Shown: positions 9,763-20,861 of the stretch, piece by piece
Numbering within the stretch: position 1 is the stretch's first letter
Layout of the letters: every line of letters begins with the position of its first letter
Assembly (NCBI RefSeq): GCF_026001925.1
Contig: NZ_AP021869.1
Span: forward strand, 620,001-684,000
Length of the DNA stretch: 64,000 nucleotides
Source of the DNA: Vibrio gangliei
GTDB lineage: Bacteria > Pseudomonadota > Gammaproteobacteria > Enterobacterales > Vibrionaceae
Direction: 5' to 3'
Translations under genes and position numbers: made by a program
Notes under the pieces: model-generated
Told to the model about the DNA's origin: nothing
The model's database searches: none
Seen by the model: only the letters and a program-made list of their open reading frames with translations

Positions 9763-10815
9763 ATGCAAGTATCTGATTTTGATTTTGAACTTCCTGATGA
9801 GCTGATTGCTCGTTACCCTCAACCAGAGCGTACTGCGAGTCGTTTATTACAATTAAACGGCAATACTGGTGAACTTATCGATGGCAAATTTACTGATGTG
9901 TTGGATCTGATTCAGCCGGGTGATTTGGTCGTTTTCAATAATACACGTGTGATACCTGCTCGAGTATTCGGTCGCAAAGAATCAGGCGGTAAAATCGAAG
10001 TGTTAGTTGAGCGTGTGATTGATGAGCATTCTATTCTGGCTCATGTGCGTGCATCTAAATCGCCAAAACCAGGCAATACTTTATTCTTAGGTGATAACGA
10101 CGAAATCAAAGCGCAAATGGTCGCGCGTCACGATGCGTTATTTGAAATCCGTTTTGACGATGACATGGGCGTATTTGATATTTTAAATCAGATAGGCCAC
10201 ATGCCTTTACCGCCGTATATTGATCGCCCAGACGAAGATGCGGATAAAGAACGTTACCAAACGGTTTATAATGAAAAGCCAGGGGCAGTAGCTGCACCAA
10301 CTGCTGGTTTGCATTTTGATAATGAACTTTTAGACAAGATTAAGGCCAAAGGTGTCGAATTTGCTTACGTGACCTTGCACGTAGGGGCGGGCACATTCCA
10401 ACCGGTTCGTGTGGATGATATTCAAGAACATCACATGCATTCAGAATACGTGGAAGTGCCACAAGAAGTGGTGGATGCGATTGCAGCAACCAAAGCTCGC
10501 GGTGGCCGTATTGTTGCCGTCGGTACGACGTCGGTTCGTTCACTTGAAAGTGCTGCGCAAGATGCGAAACAAAAAGGTACGGAACTGGCACCGTTTTTTG
10601 GCGACACTGAGATTTTTATCTACCCAGGCTATGAATATCAGCTGGTGGATGTACTCATTACCAATTTCCACTTACCAGAATCGACCTTGATTATGTTGGT
10701 GAGTGCGTTTGCCGGTTACGAGCATGTAATGAATGCTTATCAGCATGCTGTAGAACAACAATATCGCTTCTTTAGCTATGGTGATGCGATGTTTGTGACA
10801 AAACGAGACTCGTAA
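9763..10815 (+). CDS. queA: tRNA preQ1(34) S-adenosylmethionine ribosyltransferase-isomerase QueA
   Basis: Makes epoxyqueuosine from preQ1 in position 34 of tRNAs reading NAY codons, using SAM as ribosyl donor. It has 350 residues, the normal length. It begins [20 protein letters not shown] and contains the conserved [20 protein letters not shown] and [11 protein letters not shown] segments. The next gene, tgt, performs the preceding step of the same pathway, so the pair is a functional unit separated by 87 bp of repeat-rich sequence. Confidence 0.97.
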   Translation: MQVSDFDFELPDELIARYPQPERTASRLLQLNGNTGELIDGKFTDVLDLIQPGDLVVFNNTRVIPARVFGRKESGGKIEVLVERVIDEHSILAHVRASKSPKPGNTLFLGDNDEIKAQMVARHDALFEIRFDDDMGVFDILNQIGHMPLPPYIDRPDEDADKERYQTVYNEKPGAVAAPTAGLHFDNELLDKIKAKGVEFAYVTLHVGAGTFQPVRVDDIQEHHMHSEYVEVPQEVVDAIAATKARGGRIVAVGTTSVRSLESAAQDAKQKGTELAPFFGDTEIFIYPGYEYQLVDVLITNFHLPESTLIMLVSAFAGYEHVMNAYQHAVEQQYRFFSYGDAMFVTKRDS

Positions 10816-12054
<1,239 letters not shown>

Positions 12055-12157
12055 ATTGTTCTTTTTAATCGGTTAACTTATTCCTCACCTTGAAAAGGCG
12101 GGGGATAAACCCAATTTATAACGCAATTATTTATTTACAGAAAAAGGAAATGTTTTA

Positions 12158-12493
12158 ATGAGCTTATTTATCTCTGAAGCACATGCTGCTGGCGCTGGTG
12201 CACCTGCTGGTGGTGGTATGGAAATGTTCATCATGCTTGGTATGTTCGCGTTGATCTTCTACTTCATGATCTACCGTCCACAAGCAAAACGTGTAAAAGA
12301 GCATAAAAACCTAATGGCTTCTATGTCTAAAGGTGATGAAGTATTAACGGGTGGTGGCTTAGTCGGCAAAATCGTTAAAATTTCTGACGACAACGACTAC
12401 ATCCTATTAGCTTTGAATGAAGCAAATGAAGTAACAATCAAAAAAGATTTCGTTACGGCAGTGTTACCAAAAGGTACGCTTAAATCTCTATAA
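12158..12493 (+). CDS. yajC: Sec translocon accessory subunit YajC
   Basis: Small single-pass membrane protein that associates with SecDF-SecYEG. It has 111 residues, with one hydrophobic helix at about 22-41 (MFIMLGMFALIFYFMIYRPQ) and a soluble C-terminal domain with DEVLTGGGLVGKI. The N-terminus is Ala/Gly-rich. It precedes secD with a short hairpin between them. Confidence 0.95.
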   Translation: MSLFISEAHAAGAGAPAGGGMEMFIMLGMFALIFYFMIYRPQAKRVKEHKNLMASMSKGDEVLTGGGLVGKIVKISDDNDYILLALNEANEVTIKKDFVTAVLPKGTLKSL

Positions 12494-12507
12494 TTATCGT
12501 CAAAAAT

Positions 12508-12537
12508 AGCAGGGTGAGATTCACGCCTGCTTTTTTT
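12508..12537 (+). terminator. Hairpin with U-tract between yajC and secD
   Basis: AGCAGG...CCTGCT encloses an inner GTGA/TCAC pairing and is followed by seven T residues. It would act as an intrinsic terminator or attenuator, lowering secDF expression relative to yajC. Confidence 0.7.
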
Positions 12538-12566
12538 GTTAGCTATAAAAGCTAAGGATACTTGCT

Positions 12567-14417
12567 GTGTTAAACCGTTACCCATTATGGAAGTATCTGA
12601 TGGTGGCTGCTGTCATCTTAATCAGTGCGCTATATGCGCTTCCAAATTTATACGGTGAAGATCCTGCGGTACAAGTCACTGGGGCACGTGGTGCCTCGGT
12701 TGACATGTCTACCATGGATACTTTGAATACCGTACTCAAAGAAAAAAATATTGAAACGAAATCTGTTGCTTTGGAAAACGGTTCGGTTCTTATTCGTTTT
12801 AAAGATACTGATACTCAAATCAGTGCTCGTGACCTAATCAACCAGTCAATGGGACGTGATTATGTTGTCGCGCTAAACCTTGCCCCTGCTACACCAAATT
12901 GGCTTAATGCAATCGGTGCAACTCCAATGAAACTTGGCCTTGATTTACGTGGTGGTGTTCACTTCTTGATGGAAGTGGATATGGACGCTGCAATGGAAAA
13001 ACTGATCGGCCAACAAGAAGAATCATTCCGTAGCGATCTTCGTGATGAGCGTATTCGTTACCGTGCTATTCGTCCTTCAGGCAAAGATGCGGTTGAAATC
13101 GTACTTCGAAATGAAGACCAACTTCAACAAGCTGAGAAAGTGTTGTCAGACAAACATCGTGACATGGTGTTTACCGAAGGTAAGAACAACGCTTTGATTG
13201 CCAAATTTAATGAAGCACGTTTACTTGAAATCCGTAACTATGCGGTAGAGCAAAACATTACTATTTTACGTAACCGTGTTAACGAATTAGGTGTGGCAGA
13301 ACCATTAGTTCAACGTCAAGGTGCGAGTCGCATCGTAGTTGAATTACCGGGTGTTCAAGACACCGCACGTGCGAAAGAAATTTTGGGCGCTACAGCAACC
13401 CTTGAATTCCGTGAAGTGGATGATAAAGCGGATTTAGCTGCTGCAGCGGCTGGACGTGTTCCACCGGGTAGTGAAGTGAAGTTCGACAAAGATGGTCGAC
13501 CAGCAGTGCTGAAAAAACGCGTCATTCTTGGCGGTTCAAGCATTACTGATGCAAGTTCAAGTACCGATGAATACGGCCGTCCACAAGTTAACATCTCACT
13601 GGATAGTGAAGGTGGTAACAAAATGGCAGACTTCTCTAAAAAGAACATTGGCAAGCTAATGGCGACCGTGTTTACCGAGTACAAAGACAGCGGTAAGCGC
13701 ACCCCTGAAGGCAAAGTAATCTTGGCGAAACACGAAGAAGTGATTAACCAAGCGACGATTCAATCGGCACTTGGCCGTAGTTTCCGTATTACTGGTATCG
13801 ACTCTCCTGCTGAAGCGCATAACTTAGCGTTGCTATTACGCGCGGGTGCTTTGATTGCACCAATTTCAATTGTAGAAGAGCGTACTATCGGTCCTTCAAT
13901 GGGGCAGCAAAATATCGACAAAGGTATGCAAGCGTGTATCTGGGGTATGGTAGCGGTAATGCTATTTACTCTGATCTACTACCGTCGTTTTGGTCTGATT
14001 GCCAACATGGCATTGATGGCAAACTTAGTATTGATCATTGGTGTGATGTCTCTAATTCCTGGTGCAACCATGACCTTACCGGGTATTGCCGGTATCGTAT
14101 TGACAGTGGGGATGGCGGTCGACGCCAACGTGTTGATATTTGAGCGTATACGTGAAGAGCTAAAAGAAGGCCGTAGCCCTCAACAAGCGATTCACCAAGG
14201 TTACGCTAATGCCTTTAGTACCATTGCCGATGCCAACATCACGACCTTAATCACCGCGATCATCTTGTTTGCTGTGGGTACAGGTGCGATTAAAGGCTTC
14301 GCGGTTACGCTATCTATCGGTATTTTAACGTCTATGTTTACAGCCATCATTGGTACCCGTTGTGTGGTGAACCTAATGTACGGCGGTAAGCGTAATATCA
14401 AGAAATTGTCGATCTAA
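12567..14417 (+). CDS. secD: Protein translocase subunit SecD
   Basis: Proton-driven accessory subunit of protein export, 616 residues, the usual length. A first membrane helix (residues about 8-25) is followed by a large periplasmic P1 domain containing [16 protein letters not shown]. Five C-terminal membrane helices include the conserved [18 protein letters not shown], with the proton-channel aspartate. The GTG at 12567 follows CTAAGGATACTTGCT. The start region [13 protein letters not shown] matches the family. secF follows after 9 bp. Confidence 0.96.
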   Translation: MLNRYPLWKYLMVAAVILISALYALPNLYGEDPAVQVTGARGASVDMSTMDTLNTVLKEKNIETKSVALENGSVLIRFKDTDTQISARDLINQSMGRDYVVALNLAPATPNWLNAIGATPMKLGLDLRGGVHFLMEVDMDAAMEKLIGQQEESFRSDLRDERIRYRAIRPSGKDAVEIVLRNEDQLQQAEKVLSDKHRDMVFTEGKNNALIAKFNEARLLEIRNYAVEQNITILRNRVNELGVAEPLVQRQGASRIVVELPGVQDTARAKEILGATATLEFREVDDKADLAAAAAGRVPPGSEVKFDKDGRPAVLKKRVILGGSSITDASSSTDEYGRPQVNISLDSEGGNKMADFSKKNIGKLMATVFTEYKDSGKRTPEGKVILAKHEEVINQATIQSALGRSFRITGIDSPAEAHNLALLLRAGALIAPISIVEERTIGPSMGQQNIDKGMQACIWGMVAVMLFTLIYYRRFGLIANMALMANLVLIIGVMSLIPGATMTLPGIAGIVLTVGMAVDANVLIFERIREELKEGRSPQQAIHQGYANAFSTIADANITTLITAIILFAVGTGAIKGFAVTLSIGILTSMFTAIIGTRCVVNLMYGGKRNIKKLSI

Positions 14418-14426
14418 GGAAAAGTT

Positions 14427-15377
14427 ATGTTTCAATTATTGAAAGCAGACAAAGCGATCGACTTTATGCATTGGTCAAAGTTTGCCTTCGTACTTTCTGG
14501 TCTTATGATTGCCGCGTCTTTGTTCTCTATTTCTACCAAATGGTTTAACTGGGGCTTAGACTTTACTGGCGGTACCTTAATTGAAGTATCGTTTGAGCAT
14601 CCTGCGAATTTGCCTGTACTGCGTGAAGCATTGGCGAAAGATGGATTTGCAGATGCAACAGTACAGAATTTTGGTTCTGCGCAAGATGTGATGGTTCGCA
14701 TGCGTCCTCGCGAAGATGCGAAAGGTGAAGTGATTGGTAACCAAGTTCTTCAATCTTTAAAGCAAGCCTCTGGCGATCAAGTTCAACTAAAACGTATTGA
14801 ATTTGTTGGTCCTAATGTGGGGGGCGAGCTGGCTGAAGCGGGTGGTCTTGCGATTCTAATCTCGCTATTGTGTATCTTGATGTATGTCTCTATGCGTTTT
14901 GAATGGCGTCTTTCTGCTGGTGCGGTATTATCATTGGCGCACGATGTGACCATTACACTAGGCATCTTCTCGTTCTTACAAATTGAGATTGATCTTACTA
15001 TCGTGGCGGCATTGCTGACGGTGGTGGGGTACTCATTGAACGATACCATTGTTGTATTTGACCGTATTCGTGAAAACTTCCGCAAGATGCGTAATGGCAC
15101 GCCAAGCGGTATCATGAACAACTCAATTACTCAAACATTAAGCCGTACCTTGATTACTTCTGGTACAACGCTGTTTGTGGTTATTGCCTTGTTTACTCAA
15201 GGTGGGGCTAACATTCACGGCTTTGCATTAGCGTTACTGCTAGGTATCACGGTAGGTACTTACTCTTCAATTTATGTGGCTTCAGCATTGGCACTACGCC
15301 TTGGCTTGAACCGTGAGCACTTGATGCCAACACAAGTTGAAAAAGAAGGTGCAGATCAAGAAGATATGTTGCCATAA
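14427..15377 (+). CDS. secF: Protein translocase subunit SecF
   Basis: Partner of SecD, 316 residues and six predicted membrane helices. It carries the SecF signatures LDFTGGTLIEV in the periplasmic domain and GYSLNDTIVVFDRIRENF in the membrane part, where the aspartate matches the proton relay. The ribosome site is AAGGAAAAGTT and the gene starts 9 bp after secD. A strong terminator follows at 15403. Confidence 0.96.
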   Translation: MFQLLKADKAIDFMHWSKFAFVLSGLMIAASLFSISTKWFNWGLDFTGGTLIEVSFEHPANLPVLREALAKDGFADATVQNFGSAQDVMVRMRPREDAKGEVIGNQVLQSLKQASGDQVQLKRIEFVGPNVGGELAEAGGLAILISLLCILMYVSMRFEWRLSAGAVLSLAHDVTITLGIFSFLQIEIDLTIVAALLTVVGYSLNDTIVVFDRIRENFRKMRNGTPSGIMNNSITQTLSRTLITSGTTLFVVIALFTQGGANIHGFALALLLGITVGTYSSIYVASALALRLGLNREHLMPTQVEKEGADQEDMLP

Positions 15378-15402
15378 TAAAAGCATCATAGTTTTCAAAA
15401 CA

Positions 15403-15433
15403 AAGGCTTTGGATTACGGTCCAAAGCCTTTTT
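15403..15433 (+). terminator. Terminator after secF
   Basis: A perfect 11-bp stem (AAGGCTTTGGA/TCCAAAGCCTT) with a 6-base loop is followed by TTT. It ends the yajC-secD-secF unit. Confidence 0.85.
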
Positions 15434-15440
15434 AATATCT

Positions 15441-15489
15441 CTCGAAACTCGAAACTCGAAACTCGAAACTCGAAACTCGAAACTCGAAA
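15441..15489. repeat. Seven tandem CTCGAAA heptamers
   Basis: Exactly seven head-to-tail copies of CTCGAAA (49 bp) are squeezed between the secF terminator and the suhB terminator. The array is a simple-sequence repeat likely to vary in copy number. Related copies occur at 10816-10866 and 38705-38728, always intergenic. Confidence 0.95.
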
Positions 15490-15520
15490 AAAAAACGCCC
15501 GCTGAAATATCAGCGGGCGT
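15487..15520 (-). terminator. Terminator for suhB
   Basis: On the minus strand a perfect 11-bp stem (ACGCCCGCTGA/TCAGCGGGCGT) is followed by a T-tract formed by the A-run at 15487-15495. It is placed directly downstream of suhB. Confidence 0.85.
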
Positions 15521-15549
15521 CTTGTTATTCGATTATAGGAGATGAAAGA

Positions 15550-16353
15550 TTACTTCATCATGCCTTCGTTTGCGTGTTCACGAACGTGCTTAAGAATGCT
15601 CTTAACACCACGTGCACTTGAACCCACGATGTTACCAGACGCTAGGTAGTTCGTACCGCCTGCAAAGTCAGTTAGGATAGCGCCAGCTTCACGAGCGATC
15701 AATTCACCCGCTGCGATATCCCAAGGTTTTAGACCAAGTTCGAAGTAACCATCAACACGGCCAGCGGCTAGGTAACATAGATCAAGAGCTGCAGAGCCGC
15801 TGCGACGGAAGTCAGCACACTCAGTGAATAAACCACCGACAATTTTGATGTAGCTTTCAGAGTGTTGTTTTTGCTTGAACGGGAAGCCAGTCGCTAAAAT
15901 TGCACCATTCAAATCTTTAATTGGGTTTACACGTAGACGAGCGTTGTTCAGCTGTGCGCCAGAACCACGTTGTGCAGTGAAGAGTTCGTTACGGATTGGG
16001 TCGTAAACACAAGCTACCTCAGTTTTACCGCGCATACGAACCGCGATAGAAACAGAAAAATGAGGGAAGCCTTTCATGAAGTTAGTCGTGCCATCCAGTG
16101 GGTCAATGATCCATTGTACGTCAGTATCTTTACCGTCAACTGCGCCACCTTCTTCACCAACGATGCAGTGGTCAGGGTAAGACTTTTTGATGGTATCGAT
16201 AATCAGTAATTCTGCTTCTTTGTCGATGTTAGTGACAAAGTCGTTCTGACCTTTTTGAGTAGATTCAATCTTGTCAGTGTTTTCTAATGATTTTGCAATA
16301 TGGTTGCCAGCTACACGTGCAGCACGAATAGCGATATTTAGCATAGGATGCAT
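15550..16353 (-). CDS. suhB: Inositol-1-monophosphatase family protein SuhB
   Basis: Mg-dependent phosphatase fold, and in E. coli also a Nus-factor partner in rRNA transcription antitermination. The protein is 267 residues. Metal-binding motifs are all visible: GEEGG, DPLDGTTNFMKGFPHF and WDIAAGELIAREAG. It is divergent from trmJ, the same neighbour as in other gammaproteobacteria. Confidence 0.96.
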   Translation of the reverse strand: MHPMLNIAIRAARVAGNHIAKSLENTDKIESTQKGQNDFVTNIDKEAELLIIDTIKKSYPDHCIVGEEGGAVDGKDTDVQWIIDPLDGTTNFMKGFPHFSVSIAVRMRGKTEVACVYDPIRNELFTAQRGSGAQLNNARLRVNPIKDLNGAILATGFPFKQKQHSESYIKIVGGLFTECADFRRSGSAALDLCYLAAGRVDGYFELGLKPWDIAAGELIAREAGAILTDFAGGTNYLASGNIVGSSARGVKSILKHVREHANEGMMK

Positions 16354-16530
16354 ATGATTTTCCCAACGGATGTTAAAGAACGAAAAAAGCGACGCGCAGT
16401 ATAACAGAGTTTTATTAAATGAAAAGCGTCTATTTTTTGTTCGCTCGGAGAGGCTCTCGATTAAGTCGGCACTTTTTAAAAACAGAGTATGGTATCATCG
16501 AGCCAATTTTTCACTATGGTAATCACGACA

Positions 16531-17268
16531 ATGTTAGACAATATCAAAGTAATTCTCGTTGGTACCTCTCACTCAGGCAATATAGGCTCGGCAGCAAGAG
16601 CAATGAAAGTTATGGGATTAACAGAATTAGTCTTGGTTTCTCCGCAATGTGAAGTGGATGAACAAACCCTATCTCTGGCTTCAGGGGCTGGAGATGTTGC
16701 GCAAAATGCCTTGATTGTCGATAACCTAGATGATGCTATTTCTGATTGCGTATTAGTTGTTGGATCCAGTGCTCGTTCGCGAACGCTTGAATGGCCAATG
16801 CTAGAGCCACGCGAATGTGGCCGCAAATTTATTCAACAAGCAGAGCAAGGAAAAGTGGCATTAGTGTTTGGCCGAGAAAGAACCGGTCTCACTAATGAAG
16901 AACTACAAAAGTGCCATTATCACGTCTGTATTCCTGCGAACCCTGAATACAGCTCGCTTAATTTAGCCATGGCTGTACAAACGCTAGGTTATGAGATTCG
17001 TATGGCATGGTTAGAAAAACAAGCTGCTCAGTATCCTGAAGTGCAACCGGAAGAGTACCCAAGACACAAAGAATTGGAATTATTCTACCAACACCTTGAA
17101 AACGTCATTCTAAAGACCCAGTTTATCTCTAAAGATAAGCCCAATTTGGTGATGAATAAATTACGCCGCCTGTTCAGTCGAGCTCGACCAGAAGTACAGG
17201 AATTAAATATGTTGCGCGGTATTTTGACCTCTGTTGAAAAGTCTCTGAACGATAAAAAAGCGGATTGA
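16531..17268 (+). CDS. trmJ: tRNA (cytidine/uridine-2'-O-)-methyltransferase TrmJ
   Basis: SPOUT methyltransferase that 2'-O-methylates position 32 of tRNAs. From ATG 16531 the protein has 245 residues. The frame is open further upstream to 16489, but family members start with the equivalent of [10 protein letters not shown]. Knot-region motifs are [34 protein letters not shown] and [14 protein letters not shown]. The C-terminal extension [14 protein letters not shown] is typical. iscR follows downstream, as in E. coli. Confidence 0.95.
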   Translation: MLDNIKVILVGTSHSGNIGSAARAMKVMGLTELVLVSPQCEVDEQTLSLASGAGDVAQNALIVDNLDDAISDCVLVVGSSARSRTLEWPMLEPRECGRKFIQQAEQGKVALVFGRERTGLTNEELQKCHYHVCIPANPEYSSLNLAMAVQTLGYEIRMAWLEKQAAQYPEVQPEEYPRHKELELFYQHLENVILKTQFISKDKPNLVMNKLRRLFSRARPEVQELNMLRGILTSVEKSLNDKKAD

Positions 17269-17271
17269 TTA

Positions 17272-17321
17272 ATACTTGACTAAATTAGTCAAATAAATAC
17301 TTGACCATTTTACTCTGGTAT
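17272..17321 (+). promoter_or_regulatory. Two abutting IscR type-1 sites and iscR promoter
   Basis: Two 25-bp sequences abut: ATACTTGACTAAATTAGTCA... at 17272-17296 and ATACTTGACCATTTTACTCT... at 17297-17321. Both match the IscR type-1 consensus (ATASYYGACTRNWWYAGTCRRSTAT), the second ending in the expected GGTAT. The second site contains TTGACC (17301-17306) as a -35 element, with ATGATA at 17325 as a weak -10. This layout lets [2Fe-2S]-IscR repress its own operon. Confidence 0.85.
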
Positions 17322-17362
17322 GGGATGATAGTGTCCACATACTTACTGTGGGTACGGGCAAT

Positions 17363-17887
17363 ATGAGACTGACATCAAAAGGAAGATATGCGGTAACAGC
17401 AATGTTGGATGTGGCTTTACATTCCAATCAAGGACCTGTTCCGCTAGCCGATATTTCTGAACGCCAAGGGATTTCATTATCTTACTTGGAACAACTTTTT
17501 TCACGACTACGTAAAGCCGGATTAGTGGCAAGTGTACGTGGTCCTGGCGGTGGCTACCGTCTTGGTATTGATGCCAATGAAATCGCAGTAGGCACAGTGA
17601 TTGCTGCTGTTGATGAATCGGTCGATGCCACTAAATGTCAAGGTAAAGGTGATTGCCAAGGCGGCGTACGCTGCTTGACGCATACACTGTGGCATGATTT
17701 AAGCGCTCGTATTAGCGAGTTCCTCGATGGAATTACGCTTGGAGAACTGATGTTAAATAACGATGTTCTCGATATTTCTGAGCGTCAGAATATTGAACTA
17801 GTAGTGAATAACAGCTTTGGTAATCATAATTATGCTTCTGATAATAAAGACAAAGCTGACACTGTTAGTATGAATGCTCGCTCTTAA
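17363..17887 (+). CDS. iscR: Iron-sulfur cluster transcriptional regulator IscR
   Basis: Rrf2-family repressor that senses [2Fe-2S] supply. From ATG 17363 ([16 protein letters not shown]) it is 174 residues; the frame is open 5 codons further, but the family start is clear. The cluster ligands Cys92, Cys98 and Cys104 are in [13 protein letters not shown]. The winged helix carries [18 protein letters not shown]. It is the first gene of iscRSUA-hscBA-fdx-iscX, with two IscR sites just upstream. Confidence 0.96.
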   Translation: MRLTSKGRYAVTAMLDVALHSNQGPVPLADISERQGISLSYLEQLFSRLRKAGLVASVRGPGGGYRLGIDANEIAVGTVIAAVDESVDATKCQGKGDCQGGVRCLTHTLWHDLSARISEFLDGITLGELMLNNDVLDISERQNIELVVNNSFGNHNYASDNKDKADTVSMNARS

Positions 17888-17924
17888 CGGTGAGTGACAA
17901 AGTTTTCACATTGTGGAGTAAAGA

Positions 17925-19139
17925 ATGAAACTGCCTATTTATTTTGACTATTCAGCTACCTGCCCGGTTGATCCGCGTGTTGCTGAAAAAATGGTTCAAT
18001 TTATGACGATGGACGGCACCTTTGGTAACCCAGCGTCACGTTCACACCGTTTTGGTTGGCAGGCAGAAGAGGCTGTTGATCACGCTCGTGAACAAATTGC
18101 AGATCTTCTTAATGCCGATCCTCGTGAAATCGTATTTACTTCAGGTGCAACTGAATCTGATAACCTTGCTATTAAAGGTGTGGCACACTTCTACGGTAAA
18201 CAAGGTAAGCACATTATTACCTGTAAAACTGAGCACAAAGCCGTACTGGATCCATGCCGTCAATTAGAGCGTGAAGGTTACGAAGTGACTTATCTTGAGC
18301 CTGAAAGCAATGGTTTGATTGACCTTGAAAAGTTCAAGGCAGCTTTACGTGAAGACACGGTATTGGTGTCGATCATGCACGTAAATAACGAAATCGGTGT
18401 GATTCAAGATATTGCCGCTATTGGTGAGCTTTGCCGTGCAAACAAAACGGTTTTCCATGTCGATGCTGCTCAATCAGCCGGTAAACTACCGATTGATACT
18501 CAAGCATTAAAAGTCGATTTGATTTCACTTTCTGCGCATAAAATTTATGGTCCAAAAGGTATCGGTGCTCTGTATGTCCGCCGTAAACCTCGCATTCGTT
18601 TAGAAGCGCAAATGCACGGTGGCGGCCATGAGCGTGGTTTCCGTTCAGGTACTCTAGCGACTCACCAAATCGTGGGTATGGGTGAAGCGTTTGCAATTGC
18701 TAAGCAAGATATGCAAAAAGATTATGATCACGCATTAATGCTTCGTAACCGTCTATTAGATGGTATCAAAGACATGGAAGCGGTGACGATCAACGGCGAT
18801 CTTGAGCAACGTTTACCAAATAATCTAAATGTCAGCTTCGCTTTCGTTGAAGGTGAATCGTTATTGATGGCATTAAAAGATTTAGCGGTTTCTTCTGGCT
18901 CTGCATGTACATCAGCAAGCCTTGAACCATCTTACGTATTACGTGCATTAGGATTAGACGACGAATTAGCCCACAGCTCAATTCGTTTCTCATTCGGCCG
19001 TTTTACAACCGAAGAAGAAGTGGATTATGCCGTTGAGCAAATCCGCGTCGCAGTAGATAAGCTACGTGACATGTCACCACTGTGGGACATGTTCAAAGAA
19101 GGGATTGATTTGAACACCGTTGAGTGGGCACATCACTAA
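17925..19139 (+). CDS. iscS: Cysteine desulfurase IscS
   Basis: PLP enzyme that takes sulfur from cysteine for Fe-S clusters and tRNA thiolation. It has 404 residues. The PLP lysine is in [17 protein letters not shown] and the persulfide cysteine in [17 protein letters not shown]. It starts 38 bp after iscR with the ribosome site GTGGAGTAAAGA and is followed by iscU. Confidence 0.98.
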   Translation: MKLPIYFDYSATCPVDPRVAEKMVQFMTMDGTFGNPASRSHRFGWQAEEAVDHAREQIADLLNADPREIVFTSGATESDNLAIKGVAHFYGKQGKHIITCKTEHKAVLDPCRQLEREGYEVTYLEPESNGLIDLEKFKAALREDTVLVSIMHVNNEIGVIQDIAAIGELCRANKTVFHVDAAQSAGKLPIDTQALKVDLISLSAHKIYGPKGIGALYVRRKPRIRLEAQMHGGGHERGFRSGTLATHQIVGMGEAFAIAKQDMQKDYDHALMLRNRLLDGIKDMEAVTINGDLEQRLPNNLNVSFAFVEGESLLMALKDLAVSSGSACTSASLEPSYVLRALGLDDELAHSSIRFSFGRFTTEEEVDYAVEQIRVAVDKLRDMSPLWDMFKEGIDLNTVEWAHH

Positions 19140-19173
19140 TCTCAAGGAAGTAGAGGATTCGAGGTAATAGATT

Positions 19174-19557
19174 ATGGCATATAGCGAAAAAGTAATTGAC
19201 CACTATGAGAACCCACGTAATGTAGGTTCTTTCGACAAAGAAGATCCAAGTATCGGTAGTGGTATGGTCGGCGCACCTGCGTGTGGTGACGTAATGAAAT
19301 TGCAAATCAAAGTGTCTTCAGAAGGCATTATTGAAGATGCAAAATTCAAAACTTACGGTTGTGGTTCTGCGATTGCATCAAGCTCACTGGTTACTGAGTG
19401 GGTAAAAGGTAAGAGCCTAGACGAAGCTGCTTCAATCAAAAACTCTCAAATTGCTGAAGAGTTAGCGCTTCCACCGGTTAAAGTTCACTGTTCAATTCTT
19501 GCGGAAGACGCAATTAAAGCAGCAGTGTCTGACTACAAGAAAAAACATCAACAATAA
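19174..19557 (+). CDS. iscU: Fe-S cluster assembly scaffold IscU
   Basis: Scaffold on which [2Fe-2S] clusters are built. It is 127 residues with the three ligand cysteines in GAPACGDVM, TYGCGSAIASSS and VHCSILAEDA. The HscA recognition motif LPPVK is present as ALPPVKVH. It lies between iscS and iscA. Confidence 0.98.
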   Translation: MAYSEKVIDHYENPRNVGSFDKEDPSIGSGMVGAPACGDVMKLQIKVSSEGIIEDAKFKTYGCGSAIASSSLVTEWVKGKSLDEAASIKNSQIAEELALPPVKVHCSILAEDAIKAAVSDYKKKHQQ

Positions 19558-19568
19558 AGTTGAATGAT

Positions 19569-19590
19569 AAGGGAGGGGAAACCTTCCCTT
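19569..19590. other. Hairpin downstream of iscU
   Basis: AAGGGAGGGG and CCTTCCCTT can pair around a short loop 12 bp after the iscU stop. No long T-tract follows, so it may be an mRNA-stabilising or processing hairpin within the isc transcript. The following sequence to iscA (about 140 bp) is AT-rich, with repeated AATAGA(T/C)AAAC-like words. Confidence 0.45.
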
Positions 19591-19728
19591 AGCTCGTTAA
19601 GTTCGAGAATTTGATTTCTTGTCTTAATAGCAGCGCTTTCATCTTAATTGACCGTTTTCTTCTTATTAATAGATAGACCAAGTTTAATAGATAAACATAA
19701 GATTAATAGACAAACACAAGGTTGAAGT

Positions 19729-20052
19729 ATGGCCATCACCATGACAGACGCGGCAGCAAGTCGCGTGAGAACATTCTTAGAAAACCGAGGCAAAGGCATT
19801 GGCTTGCGCTTAGGGGTAAGAACGACCGGTTGTTCGGGTATGGCGTATGTACTTGAGTTTGTAGATCAATTAAATGAAGAAGATCAGATTTTTGAGCATG
19901 ATGGCGTAAAAGTCATCATTGATCCAAAAAGTTTAGTTTATCTTGATGGTACGGAACTCGATTTCGCCAAAGAAGGGCTAAACGAAGGTTTTAAATTTAA
20001 TAACCCAAACGTGAAAGGCGAATGTGGTTGTGGTGAGAGCTTCAACGTATAA
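19729..20052 (+). CDS. iscA: Fe-S cluster assembly protein IscA
   Basis: A-type carrier for Fe-S clusters, 107 residues. The three conserved cysteines are in [12 protein letters not shown] and CGCGESF at the C-terminus. It starts 171 bp after iscU, a wider gap than in E. coli, but the order iscU-iscA-hscB is kept. Confidence 0.97.
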   Translation: MAITMTDAAASRVRTFLENRGKGIGLRLGVRTTGCSGMAYVLEFVDQLNEEDQIFEHDGVKVIIDPKSLVYLDGTELDFAKEGLNEGFKFNNPNVKGECGCGESFNV

Positions 20053-20293
20053 TCAGCGCCATTGAGGGGCCAAAGTTTAGAGTGCTTGGTAAATCAACGT
20101 TCTTGCTAAATAAAGTTCTTGGTAGATTAAAGCCTTTGGTGAATTTAAAGCGTTTGGCAAATAGATGTGGCGTACAATATACAGCCTCTAAGTCAATGGC
20201 ATCCAAGCTTTTCAGTTTAGGGTGCCATTCGTCTTTTAAAGCATCTTGAAGTTAATTTGGTATAGAGTCGTCAGAATTAAGTAGAGTTTCATT

Positions 20294-20809
20294 ATGAATC
20301 ATTTTGAATTATTTGGCCTAGAGAACCAGTTTGAGCTGGATAATGCTGTATTGTCTGACACTTTCCGCGATTTGCAACGTCGCTTTCATCCAGACAAATT
20401 CGCTTCAGCTTCCGAGCGAGATCGTTTATTAGCGGTGCAAAAAGCCGCGGAGATTAATGATGCTTATCAAACGTTAAAATCGCCGACGTCTCGTGCCGAG
20501 TACATTTTAGCCTTACATGATGTGGATATTCGCGCTGAGCAACAAACCATGAGCGATCCCATGTTCTTAATGGAGCAAATGGAGCTTCGTGAAGAAATCG
20601 AAGAAATTGCCCAATCGTCAGATCCAGAAAGCGCCTTGTTTGATTTTGATATCAAAGTACAAAAAATGCATAAGCAGCAACTTGCGAGCTTAACGGCGCA
20701 GTTAAACGCTCAAGAATGGATGGATGCCGCTGACAGTGTCAGAAAGCTCAAATTTATCGACAAATTAAAACATGAAATCGAACAACTAGAAGATAAGTTG
20801 TTGGGTTAA
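20294..20809 (+). CDS. hscB: Fe-S cluster co-chaperone HscB
   Basis: J-domain co-chaperone that delivers IscU to HscA. It is 171 residues. The J-domain HPD motif is visible in [15 protein letters not shown], and a C-terminal three-helix IscU-binding domain follows. It starts 241 bp after iscA; that gap contains short CTTGGTAAA-like repeats but no ORF. Confidence 0.97.
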   Translation: MNHFELFGLENQFELDNAVLSDTFRDLQRRFHPDKFASASERDRLLAVQKAAEINDAYQTLKSPTSRAEYILALHDVDIRAEQQTMSDPMFLMEQMELREEIEEIAQSSDPESALFDFDIKVQKMHKQQLASLTAQLNAQEWMDAADSVRKLKFIDKLKHEIEQLEDKLLG

Positions 20810-20861
20810 TGTATTTGGTATTTCACGCCAGAAAAAGAATTTAAAAAGGACAGTTCCGACT

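Noticed and set aside
13355..13714. 119-residue minus-strand ORF inside secD
   Set aside because: Shadow of the secD coding frame; no ribosome site, no independent features.
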